From Megalobrama amblycephala (taxonomy: Eukaryota; Chordata; Actinopteri; Cypriniformes; Xenocyprididae): a DNA stretch of 64,000 nucleotides. Made by a program: the position numbers and the translations under genes. A model generated the notes under the pieces. That model was given only the letters and a program-made list of their open reading frames with translations, was not told the origin of the DNA and ran no database searches. This document shows positions 32,241 through 43,599 of this stretch, one piece after another. The stretch spans positions 71,074,374 through 71,138,373 of the forward strand of contig NC_063044.1 of assembly GCF_018812025.1 (NCBI RefSeq), in the 5' to 3' direction. Position 1 is the stretch's first letter, and each line of letters begins with the position of its first letter.

Positions 32241-35200
32241 TGTTTCCGGTTGGCAAGATGGCGCCTGTGTTCGGCTTTGCGCTTGCCACCTCTCTGACGA
32301 CTCGGACACTAGTCCTCTGCCTATTGGTATATTATGCCCTATCAAGCCTGTCAATTAAAAGCTGTGTCTCTGCTGTTATTCAATATGATCGGCACACGCT
32401 ATTTCGTATCAAGGACCAAATGAAAAACGTGTGTGTTACCTGGGACAGGTATAAGGATTATTTCCCTCCACTTTTTGAATACGCCACGTCATCACCGGAG
32501 TACTTGCTGCTAGTGAAACGCCCCGGCAGGAGAAGGAAGAGGGGATCGCGGTCGGGTGTACAGTCCAGGCAGAGAAAACAAGGAGGTCAAACAGCATGGT
32601 TCGACGGGTCCAGATCTGTCGGAGCCGAGCGGTGCCTTCGTATGTTTCCAGTCAGCGACCGGACATGGGAGTCGAACCGTGCGCCGCCGGCCTCAGCCTC
32701 TCCACGTCTCTCTGATCGGATCTTTCCAATCCGGCTGGGCCGGATCCTCGCTCCGCATGAGCATGTCCTACGAGCCATCACGATAGATAATGCTCTGGCT
32801 ATGCCGAGGTGTCCCGCTGGTCAGCGCGCACTTCCTGTTCCTTGAATGCCCGCTCTATATCAAACAAGGCACTTTATCTGGAAGACTTGTTCACAAACGG
32901 AAATCTTGATTTCATGGCCCTCACTGAGACGTGTCAGCGAGAACAGGAATACTATCATTTAAATGAACTGTGTCCTCCGGACTGCTCCATACTTGGAACT
33001 CCACGGGTTCGCGCGGCGAGGAGGCGGCCTTGCACTCATCCACAGAAACTGCTTTCGCTGTAGGCTTACGAAATCGGAGCCTTTCAACTCATTTGAGCTT
33101 CAAATGACAAAGGTAGGAAATACAGACTTCTTTTATTGTATTTTAATTTACCGACCTCCCGGTCCTGCACGAAAGTTCTTAGACGAGTTTTCAGATTTTT
33201 TTATCTACGATTATTAAACTAGATAAAGTTTTAATTATTGGTGATTTTAATTTCCACATTGACGATCCCTTTTGTAATGCAGCGTCTGAGTTTTTAACAC
33301 TTACAGACTCTTTTAATTTAAAGCAATATGTTTCCTACACACAAAAAAGGCCACACCTTAGATCTTGTTTTCTCCTTTGGCCTAGACATAAACTGCCTGA
33401 ATGTTGTGGATATTCATGTGACTGACCATTGCTGTATATACTTTAATGTGTCTTGTAATATGGTCAGTGATGCTCATACAGTGGTGTCCAAAAGGCGTAT
33501 TATAAATCAAAATGTTATTGAAAATTTTTCATATTTCTTTCAGCCCAAATTCTTTGAGGATTATACTGATGCAGAACCCCTTGTTAATCACTTCAATGAC
33601 CATTGCCTTTCTGCTCTGGACATAGTGGCCCCTGTAAAACACAACACAACTTCTCCTAAAAATCCTTGTCCCTGGTTAAATGATGAAATTGCTTCCTCTA
33701 GGAGAATATGTCGTAAGGTAGAGCGTTTGTGGAAATCCACTAACTTGAAAGTGCACAGACTACATTTAAAGGAGCTTATTATTTCGCTAAACGAAATGAT
33801 GAAGCAGGCCAGATCTAAGTATTTTTTTTAATCTTGTGAACCAGAATAAAAGAAACCCTAAAGTTGTCTCTGATACTATTCAGAATAATGTTTCACCCTC
33901 TACTCCATTAGTGCCTATTTTCACCATTGAGGACTGCAACAATTTCCTAAAATATTTTGTAAATAAGGTGAATGAAATCAAATCTAGTGTAAAAGCATCT
34001 GATGAGAGCCCAATTGTGGTAGCTACCCCAAATTGCTCCTGGGCTAACTTTTCTGTCGTCTCATTAGATGATGTTATGATCTTACTTAAAAAGATGAAGC
34101 CATCCTCTTGCCCATTGGATATATTACCAACATCCATGTTTGTTAAAGTAATAGATCTTGTTGGTCCCATTGTTGTCAAAATTATTAACATTTCACTTTC
34201 TACTGGGATCGTCCCAATTTTTTATAAACAGGCAGTGATAAGCCCCATTTTAAAAAAGCCCAATTTGGATCCAGCAGAACATTGCAATTATAGGCCAATT
34301 TCTAAACTGCCTTTTCTTTCAAAAGTCTTGGAGAAAGTAGTAGCTGAGCAGCTGACAGCTTTTCTAAGTAACAATGGCCTCCTGGATAAGTATCGGTCTG
34401 GTTTTAGAAAGATGCACTCTACAGAGACTGTTCTCCTCAAAGTATCTAACGAAGTCCAAATGGCGGCCGACTCAGGAAGATACTCAGTATTGGTTTTATT
34501 GGATTTATCATCAGCCTTCGATACAGTGGACCACAAAATACTGTTACATAGATTGGAAAATGAGTTTGGTGTGGCTGGGACCGTTTTAAAATGGTGTTCC
34601 TCTTACCTGAGCAATAGAACTTTTTTTGTACATGTAAATGATATATTGTCTGAAGCCACTCCATTCTTGAATGGTGTCCCCCAGGGATCTGTCCTGGGTC
34701 CACTTCTGTTTTTACTGTACATTACCCCTCTTGGAAAATTTTTTGAAACATTTTAACAATGTGTCATACCATTTTTATGCTGATGACATACAATTGTATT
34801 GCTCGTTTAATGATTCTGAGTTTCACAAACTAACAGATTTATTAAATTGTATATCTTGTGTTAAATCGTGGCTTGCTAGTAACTGTCTCCAATTAAATTC
34901 GAAAAAGACTGAAACCCTGATTATAGCCTCAGACAACAAAATTCCATCAACACCTTGGTTCTCTGAGCTCCACTGTCCAGTCGAGCATCAGAAATTTAGG
35001 TGTCTGGTTTGACCAATCGTTGTCTCTGGACTGCCATTCGAGACTTTTGTTTAGAAATTGTTTTTATCACCTAAGAAATATTGCTAAATTGAGGATGATT
35101 TTAACGGACTCTGATCTTGAGATGGATATTCATGCTTTTATTTCTTCACGTTTAGATTATTGTAACTCTCTTTTTACTTTTCTTAACAAATCTGCTCTAA

Positions 35201-35730
35201 ATCATCTCCAAATGGTACAAAATGCTGCTGCAAGGCTTTTAGCAGGAGCTGGCAGATGGGCTCACATCAACCCTATTTTGTCCTCCCTACACTGGCTACC
35301 TGTCAAATTTCGCATTGATTTTAAAATATTAGTTTTAACTTTTAGAGCTTTAAATGGTCAGGCCCCACAATACATCACTGACTTGCTATGCAGATACTCC
35401 CCAGGTCGTTCCCTTCGATCAACAGGCCATATTCTTTTAATTGTCCCAAAGACTCGTTATAAAACCCGGGGAGATCTGTCCTTTGAGGCTGTAGCCCCCA
35501 GACTGTGGAACGCCTTGCCTTTGTTCCTCCGTGTGGCTGATTCTGTTGAATCCTTTAAAAGGTAACTCAAGACACTGTTATTTAAACAAGCTTTTAGTTG
35601 ATTGGGCTTAAGTTTACTTTGTGATTTTTATTTTGTTAATTTTATTTGTATATTATTGTGGTTTTACTTTGTAAAGCGCTTTGTGATTGTATCTGTGAAA
35701 AGCGCTCTATAAATAAACTTAACTTACTTA
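32241..35730 (+). mobile_element. L2/CR1-like LINE inserted in the minus-strand L2
   Basis: It starts with a CpG-rich 'ttccggttggcaagatggcg' leader and ends 'ataaataaacttaacttact'. Coding is broken into at least six frames. An N-terminal piece is 32240-32845. Endonuclease pieces follow: SLNARSISNKALYLEDLF at about 32830, RRGGGLALIHRNCF near 33010, GDFNFHID near 33240 and GHTLDLVFSFGL near 33350. RT covers 33836-34756 with NYRPISKLPFLSKVLEKV, DLSSAFDTVDH and GVPQGSVLGPLLF. The YADD box lies near 34780 and the C-terminal region at 35020-35565. Dead, but nearly full length. Confidence 0.85.
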
Positions 35731-35944
35731 ATTTCTGCTGATACTTCAGGGCTGCGTTGTGGTCGTATCAAGGCGTCCAAGGATCAAGGATCAAGGATCC
35801 GGTTGACTACGGTAAACACTGGGATAAACAGAGAGACTAATATTAGCATAGATGCCATTCTTCTTCTGATGTAACGAGTACATCTGGTGTTATAGGAAGT
35901 GTTCCCGGTTCCGGATGACCTAATTTATGCAGCCTAATAATCCT

Positions 35945-36570
35945 TTAACAGATTTGAAAATATAAACTGAAAATGTGTTTTGTGTATGCCAGGTTAAAGA
36001 GATGCGTTTTTAGTCTAGATTTAAACTGACAGAGTGTGTCTGCATCCCGAACAATGCTATGAAGATTGTTCCAGAGTTTAGGTGCCAAATAGAAGAAGGA
36101 TCTACAGCCTGCGGTTGATTTTAATATTCTAGTTATTATCAGCTGGCCTGAATTCTGAGATCGCAATAAACGTGAAGAACTATAATGCATTAAGAGCTCG
36201 CTCAGGTACTGGGGAGCTAAACCATTTACTGCTTTGTAAGTAATTAGCAAGATTTTAAAATCTATACAATGTTTAACAGGAAGCCAATGCAGTGATGACA
36301 GAACTGGGCTAATATGGTCATACTTCCTAGTTCTAGTAAGAACTCTAGCTGCTGCATTTTGTATGAGCTGTAGTTTATTTATCAAGCGGGAGGAACAACC
36401 ACCCAGAAAAGCGTTAAAGTAATCTAGACTTGAGGTCATGAATGCATGAACTAACTGTTCTGCATTTGTCATTGAGAGCATATGCTGTAGTTTAGATATA
36501 TTTTTTTAAGATGGAAGAATGCAGTTTTACAGATGCTAGAAACATGGCCTTCAAATGAAAGACATGTGAA
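35945..36570 (-). pseudogene. L2 LINE reverse transcriptase, C-terminal fragment
   Basis: The minus-strand frame holds LVHAFMTSSLDYFNAFLGG, then LQLIQNAAARVLTRTRKYDH and LHWLPVKHCIDFKILLITYK. That is the conserved region after the RT core in L2/CR1-type LINEs. Upstream codons to about 36570 (SFEGHVSSICKTAFFHL) also belong to the family but are out of frame. The RT catalytic core is absent through 5' truncation. Confidence 0.8.
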
Positions 36571-36612
36571 CAGCTTCTCTCCTGTGTGAAGCCTCATGTG
36601 ATTTACAAGATT
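36567..36612 (-). pseudogene. C2H2 zinc-finger scrap
   Basis: The minus strand encodes NLVNHMRLHTGEKLFTC, the end of one finger, the TGEK-type linker and the first Cys of the next. It ends exactly where the L2 fragment begins. No further fingers lie upstream (36613-36700). It shows that a zinc-finger copy of the kind at 41744-42747 once existed here, or that the LINE picked the piece up. Confidence 0.75.
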
Positions 36613-37045
36613 TTCTTTTATATCTTAAATAAGGGATAACAGTTGGCTATTTTGGACCAATAATTGGAACAAAAAGCAGTTGAAGGATAATGAGCAATGT
36701 TAAGTTATTTATCCGACTCAAATATAAATAATCAGTCTTTCTTGGAACTAATAGGACGAGAAATGATTTAACCAGAATAAAGAAAGTTATAAACACTTTA
36801 GCTTTCAACATTATCAGTAATAAAAGGAAAGATTTAAGAAAGCCTTTAAAGCCGGAAAAGTTGTTGCTTTAGTTGTATTACACCATGTTTAAATATACAG
36901 ATAATAGAACTGAACAACATACTGTTTAGAAAAAAAATTACCTACACCAAAACTGAAGGATAATGGCTGGTGATCAAGAGAGAGAGAGAGCGCATTAACA
37001 TATTCTCCTCAATGAATGTTTCAGCAGTAGTATCTAGACTGTACA

Positions 37046-38780
37046 TAGGGCTGGACGATATGGCCAAAATTTATATCACGATATAATTCTTAATTTCGGT
37101 CGATACGATATAATTCCGATATCGATATGAACTATATAATAGCCTCAGAAAAACTGCCAAGAATGGCCACAATGTCCGAAAAATGAATTTGCCAAATCTA
37201 TGAAATCTCTTCCTATAAAACTATGTAATATTTTAGATATAAAAACAGTAGAAATAAATGTATGTTCAGCTTTTATTTGTATTTAGCCTTCATACAAACA
37301 TAAAAAATAAACATAAGACTCACTCACTTTTGTAATATTAATATCTTTAACATTAAACTATAACGTAGGCTGATTTTATTATCCTTAATATAGATTAAAA
37401 CAAAAGTGCTTCAGCCAAGATAAAGATTGTGAACAGTAAAAACAGAAAAAAACAGTGAGAAACAACAAAAACACATTGCTGGGGCAGGGACATTGTTGAG
37501 TGTTGATGACACTAGGTTGACTGTGGTACTATGGTTCAAATTGCTCATGGTCCGGTTTGTATCACGGTTTTAGGGTCACAGTTTTGGTACAGTTCGGTAT
37601 GTGCACATACCGAAACCGTGACCCTAAAAATAAGACTACTGTCAAATAAAAATAAAGAAAATAAGAACAAACGATCAAACTACAAGCAAATAAGTACATC
37701 ACAAATAAGTACAATAAAGCAAATATTCAAATAAAATAAACATAGGTAAATAGGTATATAAATAGGTACATAAATAGGTATCTAACAGTAGTTTTCAGGT
37801 ACAGAAAATGGATAAAGTAATCAAATATAAAATAACACTGCATATTATCTTTACTGTATAAAATAAATAAAGATGAATCATTATTGAAGTTACAAAAACT
37901 ATTCAGTCAAGAGCAGTGAGTGATTTCTTTGTTATTTGTTGTTTGATTTAACATTAAAAACAGGCAGCAGGAATAGTTTTTTTTCCCTTTAAGACATGCA
38001 CGATCCAGTAGCTACATATACTGTTACACATGCGATGTCTTTCTCGACTGTTATACGTTCACTTAAGACATAGCCGACTATGTTTGCTAGGATACTCGCC
38101 AAGACGGGCATGCTGACTTAATTTTTGTATGAATTTGTCCGCCATAGATCAAGACTTGAAAGAGAAGTCAGTATTTGCGCGCTGACTGAAATAAGTGTTT
38201 GCGAGCTTCGGATGAGCGCACACAAATCTTCTCACAGCGCGTGCGAGTTCTCTTTCGCGTCTTGTTCTTGAAGGTTTAAATCAGCAAAGCTTAAATGAGT
38301 TTAGTTTAAACAGATAGCATCGTGTGCTGTTCAGGTCTCACATACGCTCGCGCGCTATCAACACCCGGGTGATGACGGCGTAAATGACTGGACATTAGAG
38401 CATACGGCACTCGCAGTTAACAGTTTACAAAGAGTGACTGTTTTGTCCACGCTTTTTGATTATCGTTGTTGTAACGTTTTGCGCATCCATCGACTGAAAC
38501 ATACATTATCTGAACTCTGTCTGTCTGTTTTCCATGTTGCTATTTTAAACAAACCATATTAACGCTGAGCACTGGCTGATGGCTGCGTGTCTCTGTGGTG
38601 TACGTTATCACGCCAATGGCCAATCGCGTTCTGCTCTTTCTAACGGCTGCGCCTCAAGTCAGTGAGAAATGTTGTAATGTATATATCGAAATACCGGAAA
38701 TGTGTTTAAAAATCATATCACCGTTATCGAAAAAAATTATATCGCGATATATATTGATATTGAATTATTGTCCAGCCCTA
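37046..38780. mobile_element. Non-autonomous hAT element (1735 bp)
   Basis: It starts tagggctggac and ends gtccagcccta, perfect inverted ends, flanked by the 8-bp direct repeat ACTGTACA (37038-37045 and 38781-38788). Inverted termini plus an 8-bp duplication are hAT hallmarks. Subterminal 'atatcgatat'-type motifs occur at both ends. No transposase frame is present. Confidence 0.92.
37568..37629. repeat. Hairpin-forming inverted repeat inside the hAT element
   Basis: Arms ttttagggtcac and gtgaccctaaaa enclose a perfect 18-bp palindrome, cggtatgtgcacataccg (37595-37612). It may be the core of a second small foldback element nested in the hAT element. Confidence 0.8.
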
Positions 38781-39094
38781 ACTGTACATTAGGATACTTT
38801 AATATCTCTACTAAGTTCAGCACAGTTCTGTTCAGTTTATAAGCTGTTAAATGAGACCAAACATGTTAGAAGACATTAGTAGATCAACAGTATGTAGTGA
38901 AGAAGCGTGTGTGTCCTGTGAAGATGGCACAATTTAGAGGTGTAATGACGATTCCCTCGCATCTGATTCAGAGCATTAGCATACTGTGATGATGATGATG
39001 AAGGCCATTGTCCCACATTTAATTCACATGAATAATTAAAGTGATAACACTGTTACAGGCCCCGTACAGAAGGCCGTGTTTGCAGATTAGAAAA

Positions 39095-39949
39095 TACCTG
39101 TAAAAACAGGAAAGAATGAGGAGACCAGAGCCACTGTGTGTGTCACCAAAATCCCCAGCAATTGTTTATTCAATGTTTTCACATTGTAAAACCAATAAAG
39201 CATTCTCAATAAAATATTTTTTTCCTTATTGGTGCACAAATGTCACTTTCCTTTTCTTGTCTTTTTACTCTGTCAAACAATGCACATTTCAGATTTACAT
39301 TTCTTTTTTTTTTCTACACACATCCTTTTGAGCTTTTCTCTTTGTTTCTTTAACTCAAAAACTCAAAAGTTGTCTTATGCATATAATGCAATATAATACC
39401 ATCACATGAATGAACATGAAAGAAGATGTATATAAACATTACACATTTAACGAGTTACTGATTCTACAATCAGATCACTTCAGCATAAATCTCCCCTCTG
39501 TATTAGCAGGATGTATATATACACATTAACATTACATACACATTAACAATACATCCATTTGCATTGAGATGTCTGTTTACAGAAACTCAGCTGGAGAAGT
39601 GCATTGTAATTTGACACACATAAACTCTAGATAATCAAACAAATATAATAAGAATAAACAAATAATTAAAGTAATGAACCTAGTAACTAGAGCCTGAATA
39701 GGTCACATAAAATGCATTTTGCGAGCATCACAGCATCCACAAAATGGCGGATCGCCTACGCATTTTCACTATCTTTAATCAACTGGAACATTTGTATACA
39801 AATTTTTACAAAATAGATATACACATAGTTAACACAAATGACTCGTGTGCATAATGTCTGGATGTTGTAAAAGCATTACCTGTAAAAACAGGAAAGAATG
39901 AGGAGACCAGAGCCACTGTGTGTGTGTCGCCAAAATCCCCAGCAATTGT
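39095..39949. repeat. Direct repeat pair of about 70 bp, 782 bp apart
   Basis: 39095-39165 and 39877-39949 share 'tacctgtaaaaacaggaaag' through to 'aaatccccagcaattgt', nearly identical. The second has two extra bases in a TG run and one change (cacc/cgcc). 38790-40200 otherwise holds no gene. This could be a short LTR-like pair or a local duplication. Confidence 0.85.
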
Positions 39950-40383
39950 GAAGGCGCCGGCGCACAATGCTCCTCTTCACGAGTCCACAGTATCAAAATA
40001 AGAGTCCCGCTCTCAACCAACAAAAGATAATAACTTATACATCACCATTTTCAACTTTTTATCACATTTTACATGTACTTAAACCGAAATGAATATATTA
40101 TATATATTTAAAAAAAAAAACTTTTTTCTTTTTTTTTTCCAAAATTACAATACACAACATGTGTACATATACATTAGTGTGTCACAACAGCTGTGCTAGG
40201 ACAGCCAAGAGCTCAACCCATATTTCATGTCAATAGTTCCTGTTTTCACCCCATTTATTATGCTGATGTCTTCAGATCTGCTGTAAATTGACACTTAAAG
40301 CTCATTTCATTGCTGTCAACAGACTGATGGGATTTGATGACTACAGATATGTAGGTTTATTTCTGTGTTTATGTTAATATGTA

Positions 40384-40436
40384 AGTGAAGCTCCTCCCAA
40401 AGCAGTCACATCATCAGTGAAGCTCCTCCCACAACA
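40384..40436 (+). promoter_or_regulatory. FiNZ upstream tandem motif, two units
   Basis: Two copies of a block ending 'cagtgaagctcctccca', about 32 bp apart, lie 70-120 bp before the FiNZ start codon at 40504. The same motif precedes the first exons at 58073 (-) and 62388 (+), three units each. Conserved upstream text of this family also covers 40225-40375. Confidence 0.6.
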
Positions 40437-40503
40437 GTTCCCCCATAAATGGGAAGAGCTGAAATCTGTTTTATTAAAGTTCATTCAAGAGGACAGTGAG
40501 AAC

Positions 40504-41048
40504 ATGAGTGATCCAGAACCCTGCAGAATGAAACACACTGAAGATACTGAAGAACAAAGAGGTTGGTGTTTATTCTTCATTCATTCATGATAGTACTTCA
40601 GGTACTTTTACTTCAGCAATAATCTGGAAGGAAAATTCCAGTGTGACCGGCCCTTAATAATTACAAAGTTTGGTATCAGCACTGTGGCACTGTTGTATAT
40701 TTTTTAATGTTTTTACATTAGATAAGTGTGTCGGGCCAGTGTGTGCGAGGGCTTCCAGCGGGCTGAACCTGATAAAAGCAGCCGTTTGCCTTTTTTGTTG
40801 TTTTATTTTAAATATTTAAAACCCAAGCAACGATGTTTTACCACATTTCACAATAAAAAGTGATAGACTGATCATCATTAATTAATTTGTGTGGATTGCA
40901 CATTAATCATACAGAAATAAAGTTGTATTTACTGTTATTTCACAAAAGAAAGAATCACGTAGGTCTACTTATTCAGTCGTGTCTGTTTATTTGTAGGCTA
41001 ATACAGGACAGCACAAAACAACACAGGTTTTATTACGGAAGCATTTAA

Positions 41049-41111
<63 letters not shown>

Positions 41112-42747
41112 TTATCATAAGTTTACATCACATTTCATTAGAAAGAATAATCAATGCTATATTTTTCAAGCAAATTATCCAATGTGAGGATAAAAAAACC
41201 GAATGAAAAAAACGAAGTTTAGCCTATTTGCGGAGATATGGATTGCAAACAGAAGTTATTTCACACACATATGCTGCTGTCTGAAAGTGAGATTATTTCA
41301 ATGTCTTTAATGCTAATTTTAGCTGGTAGCTCTGTATGAAATGATCTGAGGCGCTGACTTTCTCCAAACTCTGATAAACTTCTGATAATGTTTGTTCATA
41401 AGCACTCCTCAAGCCCAAGTTAACCCACTTTGACCCAAGGTATTGGCCCTGAGGAAGCCCTTACGAGGCTCGATCAAGCCCCAGAAGTGACAGTGGAAAC
41501 ACAGATATTTTTAATAGTTCTCTTGACAGAAACATGAGATTTGGGCCTATAATGTTTTAGAAGTAATAATTGGACAATCAATGTAACTCACTCGTGGAGA
41601 TTTTCTGGGACATACATAATTAATAAAAATATGTGAAAATTATGGGAATAATTTTGGGCTCACTTTGTCCTTTCACTTCATATTTCTCTATTTGAGTTTT
41701 TATGTTCTGAGAATAAAATTAAACTTTTTCTCTTTCATTTCAGAGCTGATGGAAGAGGGCGAGGAGAGTGAAGAACTGAGTGAAGTGGAGGAGAAACATC
41801 ATGACAAACCTGGAAAAAAACCTTTGAGTCGCTCAAAGAATAAAAAGACATTTTTAAAGAAAAGAAGAGACAAGAAATCTACAACCTGCACTCAGTGTGG
41901 AAAGAGTTTCTCAACTGAACAAAGTCTTGAGCGTCACATGAGAGTTCATACCAGAGAGAAGCCGTTCTCATGTGATCAGTGTGGAAAGAGCTTCACACAG
42001 AAAATACATCTTAAGAGACACATGTTGATCCACACTGGAGAGAAGCCATTCACTTGTGTTCAATGTGGGAAGAGCTTCACAAACAAACATCATCTTGAGA
42101 TTCACATGAGAGTTCATACTGGAGAGAAGCTGTTCACATGTGGTCAGTGCGGGACGAGTTTCACACACAAACAAAGTCTTGAGCTTCACATAAGGATCCA
42201 CACTGGGGAGAAGCCATTTACATGTGATCAGTGTGAAAAGAGATTCTCAAGCAAACAAAGTCTTGAGATTCACATGAGAGTTCATACTGGAGAGAAGCCG
42301 TTCACATGTGATCAGTGCGGCAAAACATTTCTTGGGTCATCAGACCTGAAGAGACACCTGAGAGTTCATACGAAGGAGAAGCCACATTCATGTTCTGTGT
42401 GTGGAAAGAGTTTTTCACTGCCGTGTAGTTTAAAGGAACATGAGAAAATACACACTGGTGTGAGAGAGTACATGTGCTTTCAGTGTGAGAAGACTTTTAT
42501 TACATCAAACCAATTAAAACGGCACCAGAGAATTCACACTGGAGAAAAACCTTACATGTGTTCACACTGTGACAAGAGATTCAGTCAGTCATCAAATCTG
42601 AAAGCACATGAGAGGATCCACACTGGAGAGAAGCCGCACACGTGTGATCAGTGTGGAAAGAGTTTCTCTATTAAAAGTGACCTGAAGAAACACATGAAGA
42701 TCCATGCAGTGGAGAAACCACATCACCGCAGTCTGAGATCACAGTAA
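40504..42747 (+). CDS. FiNZ-type C2H2 zinc-finger protein with 10 fingers
   Basis: Exon 1 codes 40504-40561 ([19 protein letters not shown], phase 1) and exon 2 is 41744-42747, giving 353 residues. The N-terminus with EDTEEQRELMEEGEESEEL and [13 protein letters not shown] matches the fish N-terminal zinc-finger associated (FiNZ) motif. Ten tandem C2H2 fingers with TGEK-type linkers follow (about residues 65-345). Fingers 1-2 are joined by TREK and 6-7 by TKEK. FiNZ proteins are a cyprinid-expanded family, reported as expressed around zygotic genome activation and thought to bind and repress transposons, so this is probably a nuclear DNA-binding repressor. Intron 1 (40562-41743) carries an AT microsatellite. 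The usual upstream ATG (M-A-F-I-K type) is missing, so the start at MSDPEP is my choice. Confidence 0.88.
41053..41109. repeat. AT microsatellite in FiNZ intron 1
   Basis: About 28 AT units without interruption. Confidence 0.97.
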
Positions 42748-42955
42748 GTAGTTCAGCTTTATGTGCTGAACAACAAAATCTCTTCTGTGTAAGTCACAGC
42801 CAAATCATCCTGTAACCCAACACTGTTAACCATCCTTCGGATCAGATATTTAGCCCAGAACACACTGACATTAATTAATATTAATTATTATTAATGTCTG
42901 TTGTAAATTAAATGTTTTTTTGTCTGAACTACCAGAAAGCATCTGGAAGGAGAGG

Positions 42956-43570
42956 ACAGAGAGATCCAGTGATCCAGAACCTGCAGAATGAAACGTCATG
43001 ATACTGAAGAACAAAGAGGTGTTTATTCATTCAATCATTCATTCATCATGATAATGAAGAACATTCTGATGTTCACCAGATTTACATTGTCAATCATGAC
43101 CAATTAAAGCACATAAGGTGCAGGGAACACACCATTAGTCCAACATGTTTGTTTGTCGTTTGTTGTGAAAGGACCGTCTATCAACAAATGTTTACATTTT
43201 TTGCATAATTTATCTTTTTACAGATTACACATTTATTTTACAGATTACATGTCAAGCCTGTAGTGATTTATAACACAAATCATCTTCATGACATTAAAAT
43301 AGATCATAATCGTGACACAGCAGTTGTCGATCAGATTAAAATGACTATTGAACTCATCATGATCTTGACTTTGAGCTTTTCTTTTCATTTGACGTTTGTC
43401 ATTCATTTGAAATCTCACATGATTTAATGTTTCTTCTAGACCTGATGGACATGAACCAGAAAGGAAAAACAAACCAAAAAACGCATATGCTCTAAGTGTA
43501 AAAACACATCACATTTAAATCAAGGCTGAAGATTCACATGAGAGTTCACACTGGGAAGAAGCGGATCAAG
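42956..43570 (+). pseudogene. Decayed FiNZ zinc-finger copy
   Basis: A first-exon relic at about 42956-43018 ('gatccagtgatccagaacct', then 'atactgaagaacaaagag' and a gt donor) has small indels that break [20 protein letters not shown] second-exon relic starts after an acceptor at 43439 (DLMDMNQKGKTNQKTHML, then stop). A finger trace encoding LKIHMRVHTGKK lies near 43530-43565. Exon order and spacing match the intact gene just upstream, so this is a tandem duplicate that lost nearly all its fingers. Confidence 0.8.
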
Positions 43571-43599
43571 CTAGATCATCTTCAGATCCAGCAGTGACA

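Larger units (their letters stand above)
31660..36570 (-). mobile_element. 5'-truncated L2-type LINE, split by another LINE
   Basis: The minus-strand order is: RT C-terminal region (about 36570-35945), 3' untranslated region (35940-35731), a plus-strand LINE insertion (32241-35730), the rest of the 3' UTR (32240-31745), and a degenerate 'gtaggagagtcaa' tail (31660-31745). The 3' end 'ataaaggtgacttgac' (minus) is a common cyprinid LINE tail. At the 5' truncation the sequence joins a zinc-finger scrap at about 36567. Confidence 0.8.

Noticed and set aside
32240..32845. A host membrane protein at 32240-32845
   Set aside because: Its frame leads directly into LINE endonuclease sequence and starts in a LINE-type CpG leader; it is the LINE N-terminal region.
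41968..42201. Antisense frames over the zinc-finger arrays (also 55663-55920 on plus)
   Set aside because: Repetitive shadows of the finger linker coding sequence.
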